DNA from: CAWFPR01 sp963817635
GTDB lineage: Bacteria > Acidobacteriota > Vicinamibacteria > Vicinamibacterales > 2-12-FULL-66-21
Direction of reading: 5' to 3'
Length of the DNA stretch: 64,000 bases
Assembly: GCA_963817635.1 (NCBI GenBank)
Contig: CAWFPR010000027.1
Coordinates: 62,001-126,000, forward strand
The notes under the pieces: model-generated
Told to the model about the DNA's origin: nothing
Database searches by the model: none
The model's input: only the letters and a program-made list of their open reading frames with translations
Part shown: positions 9,949 through 20,521 of the stretch, piece by piece
Numbering within the stretch: the stretch's first letter is position 1
Layout: every line of letters starts with the position of its first letter
Translations under genes and position numbers: made by a program

Positions 9949-11539
9949 TCAGCGGCCTGCCAGCGCCTTCGCGAGCACCATGCCTGGACGCGCGTCCGTG
10001 AACGCACCGTCGTCGATCACGACCGTGCCGTTCACGAGGACGTAGCGCATGCCTTCGGCGAGCTGGTGCGGATCGGTGTAGGTCGACTTGTCGCGAATCT
10101 TCGCGGGGTCGAAGATCGCGATGTCGGCCATCATCCCTTCACGGATCGCGCCCCGATCGTGCATCCCGAACACCAGCGCCGGCAGCGTCGTCATCGAGCG
10201 GATGGCGAACTCGAGCGTCACCGTCTGACGGTCGCGCACGTAGCGCGCGAGCTTGCGCGCGAAGGCGCCATAGTCGCGCGGATGCGGCTTACCCTCGGTC
10301 GGCAGCACGAGTCCCCCGTCGCTGGACGTCATGGTGTAGGGCTGCCGCATGATCTCCTCGATGTCCTGCTCGGACATGTTGAACGAGACGATCGACGCGT
10401 TCCCTTTCGCGAGCAGCGCGAGCGCCGTGGCCACGGGATCGGCGCCGCGCGCCTCGGCAATCTGCGCGAGCGTCCTGCCTTCGAGCGACCGATCCGGCGA
10501 GTAGAACGCGATCTGGATCGCACCGGCGCCGCCGCGCCGCCGCAGGTTCTCGCGTGCGATCGCCTCGACGACCTTCTGCTTGCCGGCATCGCCCGGCGGC
10601 GCGAGCGCGACGCCGCCCGGAAGCAGGGCCGCGCGCAGGCTGGTGGACGAGGCGTCGTAGGCGTACTGATCCGCGAACACCTGGATACCGCGCGCCCGGG
10701 CGTCGTCTATCTTCCGGATCAGCGCGAAGGACAGGCCCCAGTTGTCCGGCCCCAGCGCCTTCATGTGGCTGACGATGCCGATGACGTGCGCCTCGTCGGC
10801 GATGCGGATGACCTCCTGCACCGCGGCGACGACCCCGATGTTGTAGTCCGCCTCGTCGCGGATGTGGCTCGTGTAGAGGCCGCCGAATTCTCCGGCGACC
10901 TGCGCCAGGGCGATCACCTCCTCGGTCTTCGCGTAGCTGCCGGGAACGTAGAAGAGCCCGCTCGACAGGCCGAACGCCCCCTGTTCCATCGCCCGGCGCA
11001 CGAGCGCGCGCATGCGATCGAGTTCCTCGGCAGTCGGAGCGCGGGTGGCGCTCCCCATGACGGCGCTCCGGACCGCGCCATGCCCCACGAGTAACGCCAC
11101 GTTCGGTCCGAGGCCGCCCGCTTCGAGTTCGCGCCGCTGCGCCGCGAGGTCCACCGAGCCGCCGCCATCGGGGTTGCCGACAATCGTCGTGACGCCCTGC
11201 GCGAGCAGCGGCCGCCCCTGCTTCAACGGGGGACGCGAGAGTCCTTCCTTCGGATCGGCCGCGTGCGAGTGGACGTCGATGAAGCCAGGTGTGACCAGAA
11301 GATCGTTCGCGTCGATCGTCGTCGTGGCGGCCGCAGTCCCGAGTGGACCGACCGCCACGATCCGTCCGCCGCGGATGCCGACGTCCGCACGTATCCACGG
11401 ATTGCCCGACCCGTCCATGACACGCCCGTTGCGAATCAGGACATCGAAATGCCCGGATGGATTGAGACGGCTGAGCCGGCTCGAATGCCGCGAGCGATCC
11501 GGCGGCAATAATAATGAGGGCAGAAGCAAGCCGGGACAT
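9949..11539 (-). CDS. Exported N-acyl-D-amino-acid deacylase (D-aminoacylase) (frameshifted)
   Basis: A metal-dependent amidohydrolase that removes acyl groups from D-amino acids. The start at 11539 gives a signal peptide (MSRLASALIIIAAGSLAAF). A shift near 11460 then leads to DVLIRNGRVMDGSGNPW, and the metal-binding PGFIDVHSHAADP. Later SHIRDEADYN, SHMKALG and SSDGG stretches belong to the amidohydrolase barrel. The C-terminus returns to the small beta domain (REGMMADIAIFDP, VLVNGTVVIDDG). About 530 residues, normal for the family. Probably periplasmic, acting in peptide or cell-wall fragment turnover. Confidence 0.88.
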
Positions 11540-11658
11540 GCCGCAATTGTAGTCGGTCGCAGGCACGGGATGTGCTTCCGAGCTGCGAGGCCTCCGCGTC
11601 GAGTCAGTCCTCCTGCGGTCGAGCCGGGAACGACCCGAATGCGGAGAGTGGAGGCGTC

Positions 11659-12036
11659 ATGACTGAGGGAAAGAAGAACCTGACCGTCGCTCGCAGCACC
11701 CGGAGCGTGTGGGACAAACCGGGACTCGTGGCGTCGCTGTCCGACTTCGATCGGGATCGATGGGTGGCGGCGGCGTTCGGATCGGCGCTCGCGCTGCTCG
11801 GCGCGCGCCGCAGGAATTTCGGCGGCGGCCTCGTCGCAACGGTCGGATGGGTGATCGCGGTGCGCGCCGCGAAGGGACACCATGACCTGACCATCGCTCG
11901 CAGCTGGATCGATCGAGGGCTGAAGGAATGCGGCTGCCGACGACCCGACATCGTGGACGATGCGTCGGACGATTCGTTCCCCGCGAGCGACTCACCGTCG
12001 TGGACGTCCACGGCGGGCGCGAAGACAACCGCGTGA
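11659..12036 (+). CDS. Small conserved protein with hydrophobic centre and acidic SFPASDSPSW tail
   Basis: 125 residues from ATG 11659, preceded by a GTGGAGG ribosome site. The middle (VAAAFGSALALLGARRRNFGGGLVATVGWVIAV) is like DUF2892-type small membrane segments, and the C-terminus DDASDDSFPASDSPSW is a recurring motif in bacterial small proteins of unknown role. It lies 12 bases before a SRPBCC protein with a similar hydrophobic part, so they are likely one operon. Function unknown; membrane association is inferred. Confidence 0.7.
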   Translation: MTEGKKNLTVARSTRSVWDKPGLVASLSDFDRDRWVAAAFGSALALLGARRRNFGGGLVATVGWVIAVRAAKGHHDLTIARSWIDRGLKECGCRRPDIVDDASDDSFPASDSPSWTSTAGAKTTA

Positions 12037-12048
12037 CGGAGACCCAAC

Positions 12049-12778
12049 ATGGACTACATGGTGATGGAGTTCCCGGACGATGTGGGTGAGGCGCAGGAGC
12101 GGGAAGGCCGGAACATCCACCAGGCCGAACGATGGCTCTCGATGGCTGGCGGGGTCGGCCTCGCGGTCTTCGGACTGAGCCGCCGCTCCGGCCCCGGCCT
12201 GTTCCTCGCCGGTCTGGGAGCCCTGCTCTTCCGGCGTGGCCTGTCGGGCCACTGCCACACCTACGAGTTGTTCGGCATCAACACGGCCGGGAGCGGCAGC
12301 GACACGCGCCGGACGCTCGGCGGGTCGGCGGGCATCATGGTCGAGGAGAGCGTGGCGGTCAACCGCCCTCTCGAAGACCTGTACCGGTTCTGGCGCAACC
12401 TGGAGAACCTGCCGCGCGTGATGCGTCACCTCCAGTCGGTCGAGCGGGTCACCGAGACGCTCTCGCGCTGGCGCGCCAGCGGCCCCGCCGGGACGGAAGT
12501 GGAGTGGACCGCCGAGATCATCAACGACGTGGTCAATCACGTGATCGGGTGGCGCTCGCTCGAGGGCTCCGACGTCGTCTCGGCGGGATCGGTGCATTTC
12601 GATCCAGAGCCTTTCGGCCGCGGCACACTCATCCGCGTGCGGCTGCAGGTACAGCCCGCCGGGCGGCAAGGTCGGCGACGCGGTGGCGCGGCTGCTCGGA
12701 CGGGATGCGGCGACGGAGATCCGGGAAGACCTCCAGCGCTTCAAGCACAACATCGAGGCAGGCGAGCAGACGCGGTAG
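12049..12778 (+). CDS. DUF2892-like segment fused to a SRPBCC (cyclase/dehydrase) domain (frameshifted)
   Basis: About 243 residues. The N-terminal third has a glycine-rich hydrophobic region (WLSMAGGVGLAVFGLSRRSGPGLFLAGLGALLF). The rest is a START/SRPBCC lipid- or ligand-binding fold: SVAVNRPLEDLYRFWRNLENLPRVMRHL, then EWTAEIINDVVNHVIGWRSLEG and GSVHFDPEP. A single extra base in CAGGTACAG near 12646 breaks the frame; removing it restores YSPPGGKVGDAVARLLG and a stop at 12776-12778. This arrangement is common in soil bacteria next to stress genes. The ligand is unknown. Confidence 0.82.
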
Positions 12779-12963
12779 CGCCGCCTGCCTGTCCGCCGCG
12801 AACCTCCCGTCTTCGCGGCGTGCCGCGCCGGGCGGAGCGGCGCGTCGGGATTGCGCGCCTCTCCCGATTCCGGGATGATGGCGGCCATGCCGACCTTCTC
12901 CCTGCCGGTCCGCGCGTGCACCGCCCATCCGGATGACCTCCCGCCGGTCGCGAGGGTGCCCCG

Positions 12964-13296
12964 ATGATTACGTTCGCCGACTTCGAGCGAGTGGATGTTC
13001 GCGTCGGGCGCATCGTCGGAGCTGACGCGTTCCCCGAGGCGCGCAAGCCGGCGTGGAAGCTCGTGATCGACTTCGGGCCGGCGATCGGCACGAAGAAATC
13101 ATCGGCGCAGCTGACGGCCCGCTATGCCAGGGAGGAGCTGGTCGGACGCCTGGTCCTGGCGGTCGTGAATTTCCCGCCGAGGCAGATCGGTCCCTTCATG
13201 TCCGAAGTGCTCACGCTGGGGGTTCCCGACGAAGCGGGGCAGGTCGTGCTGATCACGCCGGACAAGGAAGTGCCGATTGGAGGCAGGCTCTTCTAG
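12964..13296 (+). CDS. csaA: CsaA-like tRNA-binding-domain protein (chaperone)
   Basis: A 110-residue stand-alone OB-fold protein of the tRNA-binding (EMAP/CsaA) family. The sequence ADFERVDVRVGRIVGADAFPEARKPAWKL followed by KKSSAQLTARY and VNFPPRQIGPFMSEVLTLG is characteristic of CsaA, described as an export-related chaperone in Bacillus. ATG 12964 gives full family length. A second tRNA-binding OB domain occurs in this window, fused to DinB at 55663-56532. Confidence 0.9.
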   Translation: MITFADFERVDVRVGRIVGADAFPEARKPAWKLVIDFGPAIGTKKSSAQLTARYAREELVGRLVLAVVNFPPRQIGPFMSEVLTLGVPDEAGQVVLITPDKEVPIGGRLF

Positions 13297-13332
13297 TCCT
13301 GCGGAAAGTGGAGCGGCGCCGGGCGCGCGAAC

Positions 13333-13551
13333 TCAGGACTCGTGCGACCGGCCGGACGGACTCGGCGGCACGCCGGTTGTCAGCAGTTCGCGTTCAGCCA
13401 GCAGCCAATCGTCCATCGATTGCCCGTCGCCGCCGCCGCGAGCCAGGTAGAGTTCGTACGCCCGCAGCGCGACCCTCTCGCGATCTGGTCCCACGGCAGG
13501 GGCGCCTGATGCCTTCGGCGCACTGGTTGTCTTTTTCCGGGTCTTGGCCAT
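13333..13551 (-). CDS. DUF2934 small protein
   Basis: 72 residues from ATG 13551. A basic N-terminus (MAKTRKKTTSAPKASG) is followed by a conserved RVALRAYELYLARGG-DGQSMDDWLLAEREL helix pair, the DUF2934 signature. The family is widespread in Acidobacteriota and Proteobacteria without an assigned function. It converges with csaA, 36 bases apart. Confidence 0.78.
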   Translation of the reverse strand: MAKTRKKTTSAPKASGAPAVGPDRERVALRAYELYLARGGGDGQSMDDWLLAERELLTTGVPPSPSGRSHES

Positions 13552-13742
13552 GCTGCGACGTGCGCAACAGCCGTGCCACCGGCGAGTATCCAGTAGAGGC
13601 AATGATTTCGGGACGCCCCGGGAACCGCGTTGACTGTGAACCATACGCAGGCACGCTGCCGGGAATACAGCCACCTCGAGCAGGGCGGCGCCTGGCCGCG
13701 CAGAATCCGACGCCGGCGCCCGGGAAGTGACAGACTGGCTGC

Positions 13743-14354
13743 ATGGCGCGCGGCGACACCACCATCCTGTTGATCCGACACGGACACACCGACGCGATCG
13801 GCCGCCGGCTGGTCGGACGAGCGCCCGGTGTGCACCTCACGGACCAGGGTCGCGCGCAGGCCGAGCGGCTCCCTGCCCTGCTTCGCCCGCTGTGCATCGA
13901 CCACATCGTTTCGAGCCCGCTCGAACGCGCGCTCGAAACAGCGGACCCACTCGCCCGCGCTCGCGCGCTGACTATCGCCGTTGACGAAGGCCTGACCGAA
14001 GTGGACTTCGGCGCATGGACGGGGATGACATTCGACGACTTGTCGCGCCTGCCCGAGTGGCAGCGGTTCAATGCGCAGCGCGCCTCGGCCGACGTGCCTG
14101 GCGGCGAAGCTCCGGTCCTTCTCCAGACGCGGATTGTCGCGGCGCTCGAGCGGCTGCGGGCCCGACATCCGGGCGAGACCATTGCGGCCGTGAGTCACGC
14201 GGACGTCATCCGCGCGGCGGTGCTGTCCTACGCCGGGGCGTCGCTCGACATGGTCTACCGGATCGAGATCAGCCCGGCATCGATCACCGCCGTTGTGTTC
14301 ACCGCGGGAGGGCCACGGATCCTCTACGTGAACCACTGTCCTTTCGGAGCCTGA
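13743..14354 (+). CDS. Histidine phosphatase family protein (phosphoglycerate-mutase-like)
   Basis: 203 residues with the catalytic RHG motif near the N-terminus (ILLIRHGHTDAIGRRLVG), the second Arg in SSPLERALETA, the Glu in VDFGAWTGMTFDDL and the second His in AAVSHADVIRAAV. These are the active-site residues of the branch that includes cobalamin-pathway CobC and other small-molecule phosphatases. The substrate cannot be told from sequence. Start ATG 13743. Confidence 0.88.
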   Translation: MARGDTTILLIRHGHTDAIGRRLVGRAPGVHLTDQGRAQAERLPALLRPLCIDHIVSSPLERALETADPLARARALTIAVDEGLTEVDFGAWTGMTFDDLSRLPEWQRFNAQRASADVPGGEAPVLLQTRIVAALERLRARHPGETIAAVSHADVIRAAVLSYAGASLDMVYRIEISPASITAVVFTAGGPRILYVNHCPFGA

Positions 14355-14549
14355 CCTGCGCCAGGCGAGTACCGGCGCCGATGCCGATGCCGTGAAAAGC
14401 CGGCGGCCGTGCTGCGCCCGGCTAATGGGCGCGTGACGATTGGCCCGACCTGTGGTATCCATCGTATGGGCCGCCTGATGAGCTTCCGGTTGAGGCCCCC
14501 GAGGCCGGCCGCCGCGCCTCGCCCTGTCGTTCCCGGTATGGAGGTATGG

Positions 14550-14927
14550 ATGTCCCTGAAGGTTCCCGGCGTTGCGCTCGCGGTCCTGGTCACGCTCGCG
14601 GCCGGCTGCCGCACGGATCCCCGCACGAAGGCCATGCGGGCCACAGGAGGCGATCCGGCGAAAGGCGTTCAGGCGATCGAACGCTACGGCTGCGCGGCGT
14701 GCCACACGATCCCGGGAATCGAGGGTGCGAAGGGCACGATCGGCCCGTCACTGGATGGCCTCGCCACACGCCCGACACTCAGGGGCGAGATGCCGAACAC
14801 GCCGGAGAACCTGATTCGGTGGATCGAGAAGCCGCAGGACGTGAAGAAGGACTCTGAGATGCCCGACATGGGCGTGACGAACCAGGACGCGCGCGACATC
14901 GCCGCCCGCCTCCTCGCGCCCAAGTGA
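14550..14927 (+). CDS. Lipoprotein c-type cytochrome
   Basis: 125 residues from ATG 14550, with GGAGG a few bases upstream. A lipoprotein signal (LAVLVTLAAGC) is followed by a single haem-binding CAACH motif and a distal MPDMG methionine, fitting a mono-haem class I cytochrome c anchored on the periplasmic face. It resembles the stand-alone cytochrome c units of terminal oxidase or alternative complex III clusters, but no such genes are adjacent. It converges with the DUF5916 gene. Confidence 0.85.
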   Translation: MSLKVPGVALAVLVTLAAGCRTDPRTKAMRATGGDPAKGVQAIERYGCAACHTIPGIEGAKGTIGPSLDGLATRPTLRGEMPNTPENLIRWIEKPQDVKKDSEMPDMGVTNQDARDIAARLLAPK

Positions 14928-14938
14928 GCTGAACGTCG

Positions 14939-16413
14939 TCAGAAACGAAACAGATAGCTGGTCTTCGCGAAGAACTGACGGCCGGTTGACGTGGTCGGTC
15001 TCGAAATGGGCCGAATCCCGGACACGGGGTCCAGCGCAATGCTGTCGTTGTGATTGTCGAAGATTGTCCGGCCGCCGCCGTCGCCCTCTCCGAGGTGGCT
15101 GTAAAGATATCGCTCATCGCCGCCTGGCCATCGAAGAACCAGCGCGCGCTCATCCGCAGCCGGGTGTCGACTGACCCGACGCGGCTGCTGGACGGCCCGA
15201 AATCCTGGCTGGTCAGGAGCGCGCCGACGCTCGACTGTCCCAGCTCGCGGCGCGCGCGGACCAGCGAACTGAAGGCGCGATCGCCTGACAGGGGGTCGCC
15301 CTCGGGCACGGCGTGCCCGGGTGCGCGATCGTCCATCGCGAGCGCCCCGACGGCCCAGCCGCCCGCCTTGCCGGTCATGCGCGCCCCGAACTGCGGATCG
15401 CGCAGCCGGCGAGAGAAGAACAGGGTCATCGGCGTCTGGAAGAACCCGGAATTCTCCAGGAAGAACGGCCGCTTCTCCGGAAAGAACACTTCGAATCGCT
15501 GGTTGACGGTGACCTGCGGCTCGTCGGACTCGACCTGGCTGAAGTCAGGGTTCGCCGTGAGATCCAGCGTCACGGCGTCGCGCAGCACGACCTTCGCATC
15601 CAGGCCGGCCCGGCCCCTGGCCTCGGACCCGAACGCCGCGGCGCCGGTGTCGAGGAAGCGGGCCCCGGTGAACGTGCCATAGGGAATCGCCTGGATGTTA
15701 CGGCCGGCTGATACGCCGTCGAACCCACCTGCCTCGGCGAACTGCGACGTGAAGCCGCCAACCCGGTTCGTGATCCCCGGCCAGAACACGTCCTCGTTGT
15801 CCACCGGCATCGATCGCGCCAGCGCGATGCCCCACGACTGCGCCGCCGCCGACGAATTGAAACGGAGGCTCTTGAACGGAATCGCCATCCAGACGACGTA
15901 GCCGAAGTCGGTGACGACACCGCGGCTCTCCCAGACGGCGTCGAAGCTGAAATCGTCCTGCTGCCCTTCGCTCGTGATGCCGTCGGCCTGGATCCCGAGC
16001 GGTGTGCTGAAGAACATGTAGGCGCGCTGGCGATCGTTGAACGTATCCAGGAACAGGGCGACGCGGTCGTCGTTGAAGATCGACTCCCGGCGCGCCATGT
16101 GCGCCCGGAGCCGCGACGGATCCGTCGCGCGGCAGACGAATACCGCGTAGATGTTCTGCGCGTCGTACGACAGGAAGGCCTCGGTGGCCTGGGTCGCGGG
16201 GGTCAGATCGCCCGGATTCCGCTGAAGGAATCCATCGACGCGCGTGCCGACGCGGACCTCTCCCGACACATAGTCCTCGAGCCGCGGCGGCGTATCCACG
16301 CGCGCGATCGTGATGCGCGGCCGCGGTGCCGTCTGCTGCGCGCCAGCCGGTGGCGTCGATGCGACGCACACCGTGATCGTCGCGGCCAGGACGGCGGATT
16401 TGCTGCGGATCAT
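14939..16413 (-). CDS. DUF5916 outer-membrane protein with CBM9-like N-terminus (short, frameshifted)
   Basis: A signal peptide (start 16413, AAGAQQ-like cleavage) is followed by a carbohydrate-binding family 9-like domain (AFLSYDAQNIYAVFVC, DDRVALFLDTFNDRQRAYMFF) and the DUF5916 beta-barrel start (ANPDFSQVESDEPQVTVNQRF, FFPEKRPFFLENSGFF). A shift near 15110 leads to YLYSHLGEGDGGG and an aromatic end SYLFRF typical of outer-membrane barrels. Total is about 490 residues, clearly shorter than the 700-850 usual for the family: most of the barrel between WFFDGQAAMSD and the last strands is missing. An internal deletion or a truncated variant is likely. Function unknown. Confidence 0.75.
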
Positions 16414-16815
16414 GTCATCGGAGTGTATGGATCTCCTGTCGCCTGTCGACACGAATGGGACGGGGCCGCCGGGACCGAGGGCGGAGCGCTACCTTTCGCT
16501 GACGTTCCGCAGCTTGTCCCTGCGCGTGGCGATTTGCCCGAACGGATTGTTGAATCCGCCGGCGTGACGCGGGTCGCTATCGCGCTCGTCTCATCGCGTC
16601 GTCCCAGCGTCCATCCCGGGGCCACCGGCAGTCGCCCCGCCACGCGTGGCTTCACCACCGCGCCCGGAATTCCGGATCGACCGCGGCTCGTCGCATTCCG
16701 ATCGTTGGATTGTCTTTTTGGTACCTTCCTCGTCGCACCGGCTCGCGACTGCTCCCTATCATCCGCCTGCAGGTTGACGGATGACTGATGTCTTTTTTCA
16801 GGGAGGAACAACGAG
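16414..16815. other. Gene-free divergent region between DUF5916 and TonB receptor genes
   Basis: About 400 bases with no convincing coding frame in codon use or homology. It must hold the promoters of the two divergent outer-membrane protein genes. An AT-richer patch with CTTTTTGGTACC lies at about 16711-16722, and TCTTTTTTCAGGGAGGAACAA at 16790-16810 provides the receptor ribosome site. No riboswitch or repeat is seen. Confidence 0.5.
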
Positions 16816-19774
16816 ATGCGTGCACGCACACTGATTGCTCTGCTGGCGTTGCTGCTGGCGGCGCCGCTCGCGGCCCAGGAGCAGCGCGGGACCATCGAAG
16901 GGATCGTTCGGGACACGTCCGGCGCGGTTCTGCCGGGTGTCACCGTCGAGGCGAAGAGCCCGAGCGGCGCGATGCTGACCACGGTCAGCGACGCGACGGG
17001 CGTTTACCGGTTCCCCTCGGTCGCGCCGGGAACCTACACGATCTCCGCCGCGCTGGCGGCGTTCGCGCCAGGCCGGACGCCTGACGTCGTGGTCGGCCTC
17101 GGCCAGGTGAAGAAGGTCGATTTCCAGCTCGGGCTCGCCGGCGTCGCCGAATCGGTACAGGTCACCGCCGAATCGCCCATCGTGGACGTGAGGCAGAGCG
17201 CGCGGCAGACCAACATCAGCGCCGAGCAGGTCACGCTGCTGCCGCGCGGCCGCGATTTCACCACGCTCGTCACGCAGGCGACCGGGGCCAACGACGAGGC
17301 GAAGCTCGGAGGCCTGTCGATCGACGGCGCCAGCGCCAGCGAGAACCGCTACATCATCGACGGCATGGAGACGACCGACCTCGTCAATGGCGTGTCGGGC
17401 AAGCTGCTGAGCGCCGATTTCGTCGAGGAGGTGCAGGTCAAGTCCAGCGGCTACACGGCTGAGTTCGGGGGCGCGACGGGCGGCGTCGTCAGCGTCGTCA
17501 CCAAGAGCGGCACGAACGACTGGCACGGGAGCGCGCTGGCCAACTACGACAGCGACCTGTTCCAGGCGGGCCGGACGCCAACGCTGCGCATCAGCCTCGC
17601 GAATGCCGCCAACGCGGAATACATCACGTATCCGGAGGACACCTTCTCCCACATCGAGCCGGGCTTCTCGATTGGCGGGCCGATCGTCCGGAACAAGGCG
17701 TGGTTCTTCGGTGCGTACCAGCCGTCGCTGCTGACGACGAAGCGGACGGTCAACAATCAGCCGGAAGTCACGCAGCACGCGGACACCCACTACCTCACCG
17801 CGACGCAGACCGCGCAGCTCACCGACAGCATCCGCACGCGGCTGGCCTACAACAACAGCTGGGGCAAGACGCGCGGCCTGCTGCCGGCGCTGAACGGCAC
17901 CGATCCGGTGGGCACGAACTACAGCAAGGAATCGACGTTCCCCAACTACACGTTCTCGGGGAACCTCGACTGGGTCGCGTCGCCGAAGCTGTTCTTCGGC
18001 ATTCGCGGCGGCTACTACATGTCCGATCAGCACGACTCGAATGTCACGGAAGAGGTCCGCTATATCTTCCTGAACACCAGCAACACCGGAATCCCCGGCG
18101 TGCCGCTCGACCTCCAGCACCCGTCGAACTTCACCAACATCCCGTCGAACTTCAAGGTGACGCGCAACCAGCAGACGCGCGCGTACTTCCAGGCCGACGG
18201 AACGGTGTACGCCAACCTCGCCGGCGCGCACCAGTTGAAGTTCGGCGTCCAGGCGGACCGCGTGGGCAACAACGTGCTCAGCGGCGAGTCGAAGCCGCGC
18301 GTCAACATCCGCTGGGGCAGCTCGCTCTCGACCGGCGTCCCGGTGACCAGCGGCGCCTACGGTTACTACTCCGTGCGCAACAACGCCGCCGACCCGACAC
18401 AGGGCTTCGTCACCGAAGGGAACATCCACACCGTCAACCTGGGCCTGTTCCTCCAGGACGCGTGGACGATCAACAACCGGCTGACGGTCAACGCGGGCGT
18501 GCGCACCGAGCGCGAGCGTGTCCCGACCTACACGGTGGGTCAGGACGTGCCCAAGTTTGGCATCGAGTTCGGCTTCAAGGACAAGCTCGCGCCGCGCGCC
18601 GGCTTCGCCTACGACATCAAGGGCGACGGCCGGTGGAAGGCGTTCGGCTCGTGGGGCGTGTTCTACGACATCTTCAAGCTCCAGTTGCCCCAAGGCTCGT
18701 TCGGCGGACAGAAGTGGCTGGAGTACTACTACACGCTCGACACGTACGACTGGCCGAACATCGCGCAGGGGGCCAACTGCCCGCCCGCGTGCGCCGGCAC
18801 GCTCATCCGCGGACCGATCGACTTCAGGCATCCCTCCTTCGGGGCCGATTCGATCGAGCCGAACCTGAAGCCGATGCGTCAGCAGGAAGCGACCTTCGGC
18901 GTCGATCACCAGCTCAACGACGTGATGGCGGTCAGCGCGCACTACGTCCACAAGCAGCTCGATCGCGCGATCGAGGACACGGGTTCGCTCGACGCGGCCG
19001 GCAACGAGATCTACATCGTCGCCAACCCGGGCGAAGGGTTGACCAAGATCGCCTATCCGGGCGTGGATCTGCCGAAGGCCAAGCGCGACTACGACGGCGT
19101 CGAGTTCGCGTTCGAGAAGCGGTTCGCGCACCGCTGGTACCTGCGCTCGAGCTATCTGTGGAGCCGTCTCTACGGGAACTACTCGGGGCTGTCGGAGTCG
19201 GACGAGAACGGCCGGACGAACCCGAACGTCGGCCGCCTGTTCGACTACCCGATCATGATGTTCACCGAGAACGGGCAGCCGTCGGTACGGCCCGCTCGCC
19301 ACGGATCGGCCGCACCAGTTCAAGACCCAGTTCATCTACTCGCTGCCCTTCGGCACGACGGTCGGGCTGAACGAGTTCCTGGCGAGCGGCCTGCCGGTAA
19401 CGCGCGATGTCGGCGTACTGCCGACCAGCAACTTCCCGGTCCAGTATCTCGGGCGCGGCAGCGACGGGCGGACGGACGTCTTTTCCCAGACGGACCTCCT
19501 GCTCCAGCACCAGTTCGCGATCCCCGGCAACAGGCAGCTTCAACTCAGCCTGAACGTGCTGAACCTGTTCAACCAGCGCGCCGGCATCTCGAAGTTCACG
19601 ACCCAGCAGCGCAACGACGGCATCACGTTCAATGAGGCCGACTTCTACGCCGGCCGCCTGAACTTCTCGCAGCTCATTCAGGCGCAGAACGTGGACATCG
19701 ATCCGCGCTTCCTGATGACCAACGGCTACCAGGCTCCCCTGGCCGCGCGCGTCGCGGTGAAGTTCGTCTTCTAG
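16816..19774 (+). CDS. Oar-like TonB-dependent receptor with carboxypeptidase-regulatory domain (frameshifted)
   Basis: About 985 residues. A signal peptide ending LAAPLAAQ precedes a carboxypeptidase-regulatory-like beta-sandwich (GTIEGIVRDTSGAVLPGVTV, TGVYRFPSVAPGTYTI), then the plug domain (DGMETTDLVNGVSG, GYTAEFGGATGGVVSVVTKSG) and a 22-strand-type barrel ending in VAVKFVF with terminal Phe. An extra base in TCGGTACGG near 19288 breaks the frame; removing it restores YGPLATDRPHQFKTQF to the stop. Such receptors import or secrete large substrates with TonB energy; Acidobacteriota carry many copies. The substrate is unknown. Confidence 0.9.
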
Positions 19775-19786
19775 TTCCATCCGTGA

Positions 19787-19812
19787 GCCCGCCGGGTTTC
19801 GGCCCGGCGGGC
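19787..19812 (+). terminator. Hairpin after the TonB receptor gene
   Basis: A perfect ten-base-pair stem GCCCGCCGGG / CCCGGCGGGC with a six-base TTTCGG loop begins 13 bases after the stop. There is no T-run, but stem strength and position fit a terminator. Confidence 0.6.
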
Positions 19813-19885
19813 CCTCCGTTCCTCCCACGCCCCCGCGTCTTGCCCCTCCGTGGTTGTCGTGCCCCGCCGGCGTGGAGACACTGCC

Positions 19886-20398
19886 ATGGTGGTGGAGGCG
19901 ACCAGGCCGGAGTCCAGTGTCACGCGGCGATCGTACCTGCGGTGGCTGTCGCTGCTCGCGCTCGGCCTTTTCGCCCTGCTGCCCCCGCCTTCCCTTACGA
20001 CGGCGCCGGATGGCGCGGCGAGCCTCGAGCCGACTGTCGCAATGCTCGAACGCGATCTGATGCGCGCCGTGCAGTCGCGCGATCGCGCGCGGCTCGACGC
20101 GCTGATCGCGCCGGACTGCGAACTGACCGGATCGGACTCGAGCGGCGAGCGCGTGGGCAAGCACGCGTACGTCGCAGCCGCGCTCGACCCCGCGCAGGTG
20201 ACGCTCGACGAATTCCGCTTCGAGGACCTCGCAACCACCAGCGTCGCGGCCGACGTCGCGATCGTGCGCGCCACGCTGGCTCGACGCGGCCGGGAGCGCG
20301 GTCGCCCGACCAACGATCGCCTGCTGCTGACCGACGTGTGGAAGCGGCGCAGCGGACGCTGGCAGCTCGTCAGCCGCCACGCCAGCGCGGTGCGATAG
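19886..20398 (+). CDS. NTF2-like (DUF4440/SnoaL-type) exported protein
   Basis: 170 residues from ATG 19886 (ATG 19850 is an alternative). A hydrophobic segment SYLRWLSLLALGLFALL is followed by a small alpha-beta cone fold: LERDLMRAVQSRDRARLDALIAPDCELTGSD, then the strands TSVAADVAIVRATLA, and TDVWKRRSGRWQLVSRHAS. These are typical of the NTF2-like superfamily where many members bind small ligands or lack known activity. The hydrophobic N-terminus suggests a membrane anchor or export. Confidence 0.75.
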   Translation: MVVEATRPESSVTRRSYLRWLSLLALGLFALLPPPSLTTAPDGAASLEPTVAMLERDLMRAVQSRDRARLDALIAPDCELTGSDSSGERVGKHAYVAAALDPAQVTLDEFRFEDLATTSVAADVAIVRATLARRGRERGRPTNDRLLLTDVWKRRSGRWQLVSRHASAVR

Positions 20399-20465
20399 GG
20401 GCTTGGCAGGCTTGGGGCTTCAGGCTTAGGAATTCTGCCCTGAACGCCTGGGCCCCGAGCCTTGG

Positions 20466-20490
20466 CCTGAGCCCTGAGCCCTGAGCCCTG
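20466..20490. repeat. Heptamer CTGAGCC repeats
   Basis: Three to four tandem GCCCTGA units follow a GCTT-rich degenerate stretch (20400-20465) in the gap between two genes. It looks like another low-complexity intergenic repeat of this genome. Confidence 0.5.
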
Positions 20491-20521
20491 CCGAACGGCG
20501 TACAATGGCCGTCGGATCCCA

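Noticed and set aside
8773..11094. Long plus-strand frame spanning photolyase and deacylase
   Set aside because: It crosses two well-recognised genes on both strands in wrong frames.
16798..19335. Very long minus-strand frame opposite the TonB receptor
   Set aside because: Third-position GC of the plus-strand gene opens the antisense frame; it has no start site or motif and is a compositional shadow.
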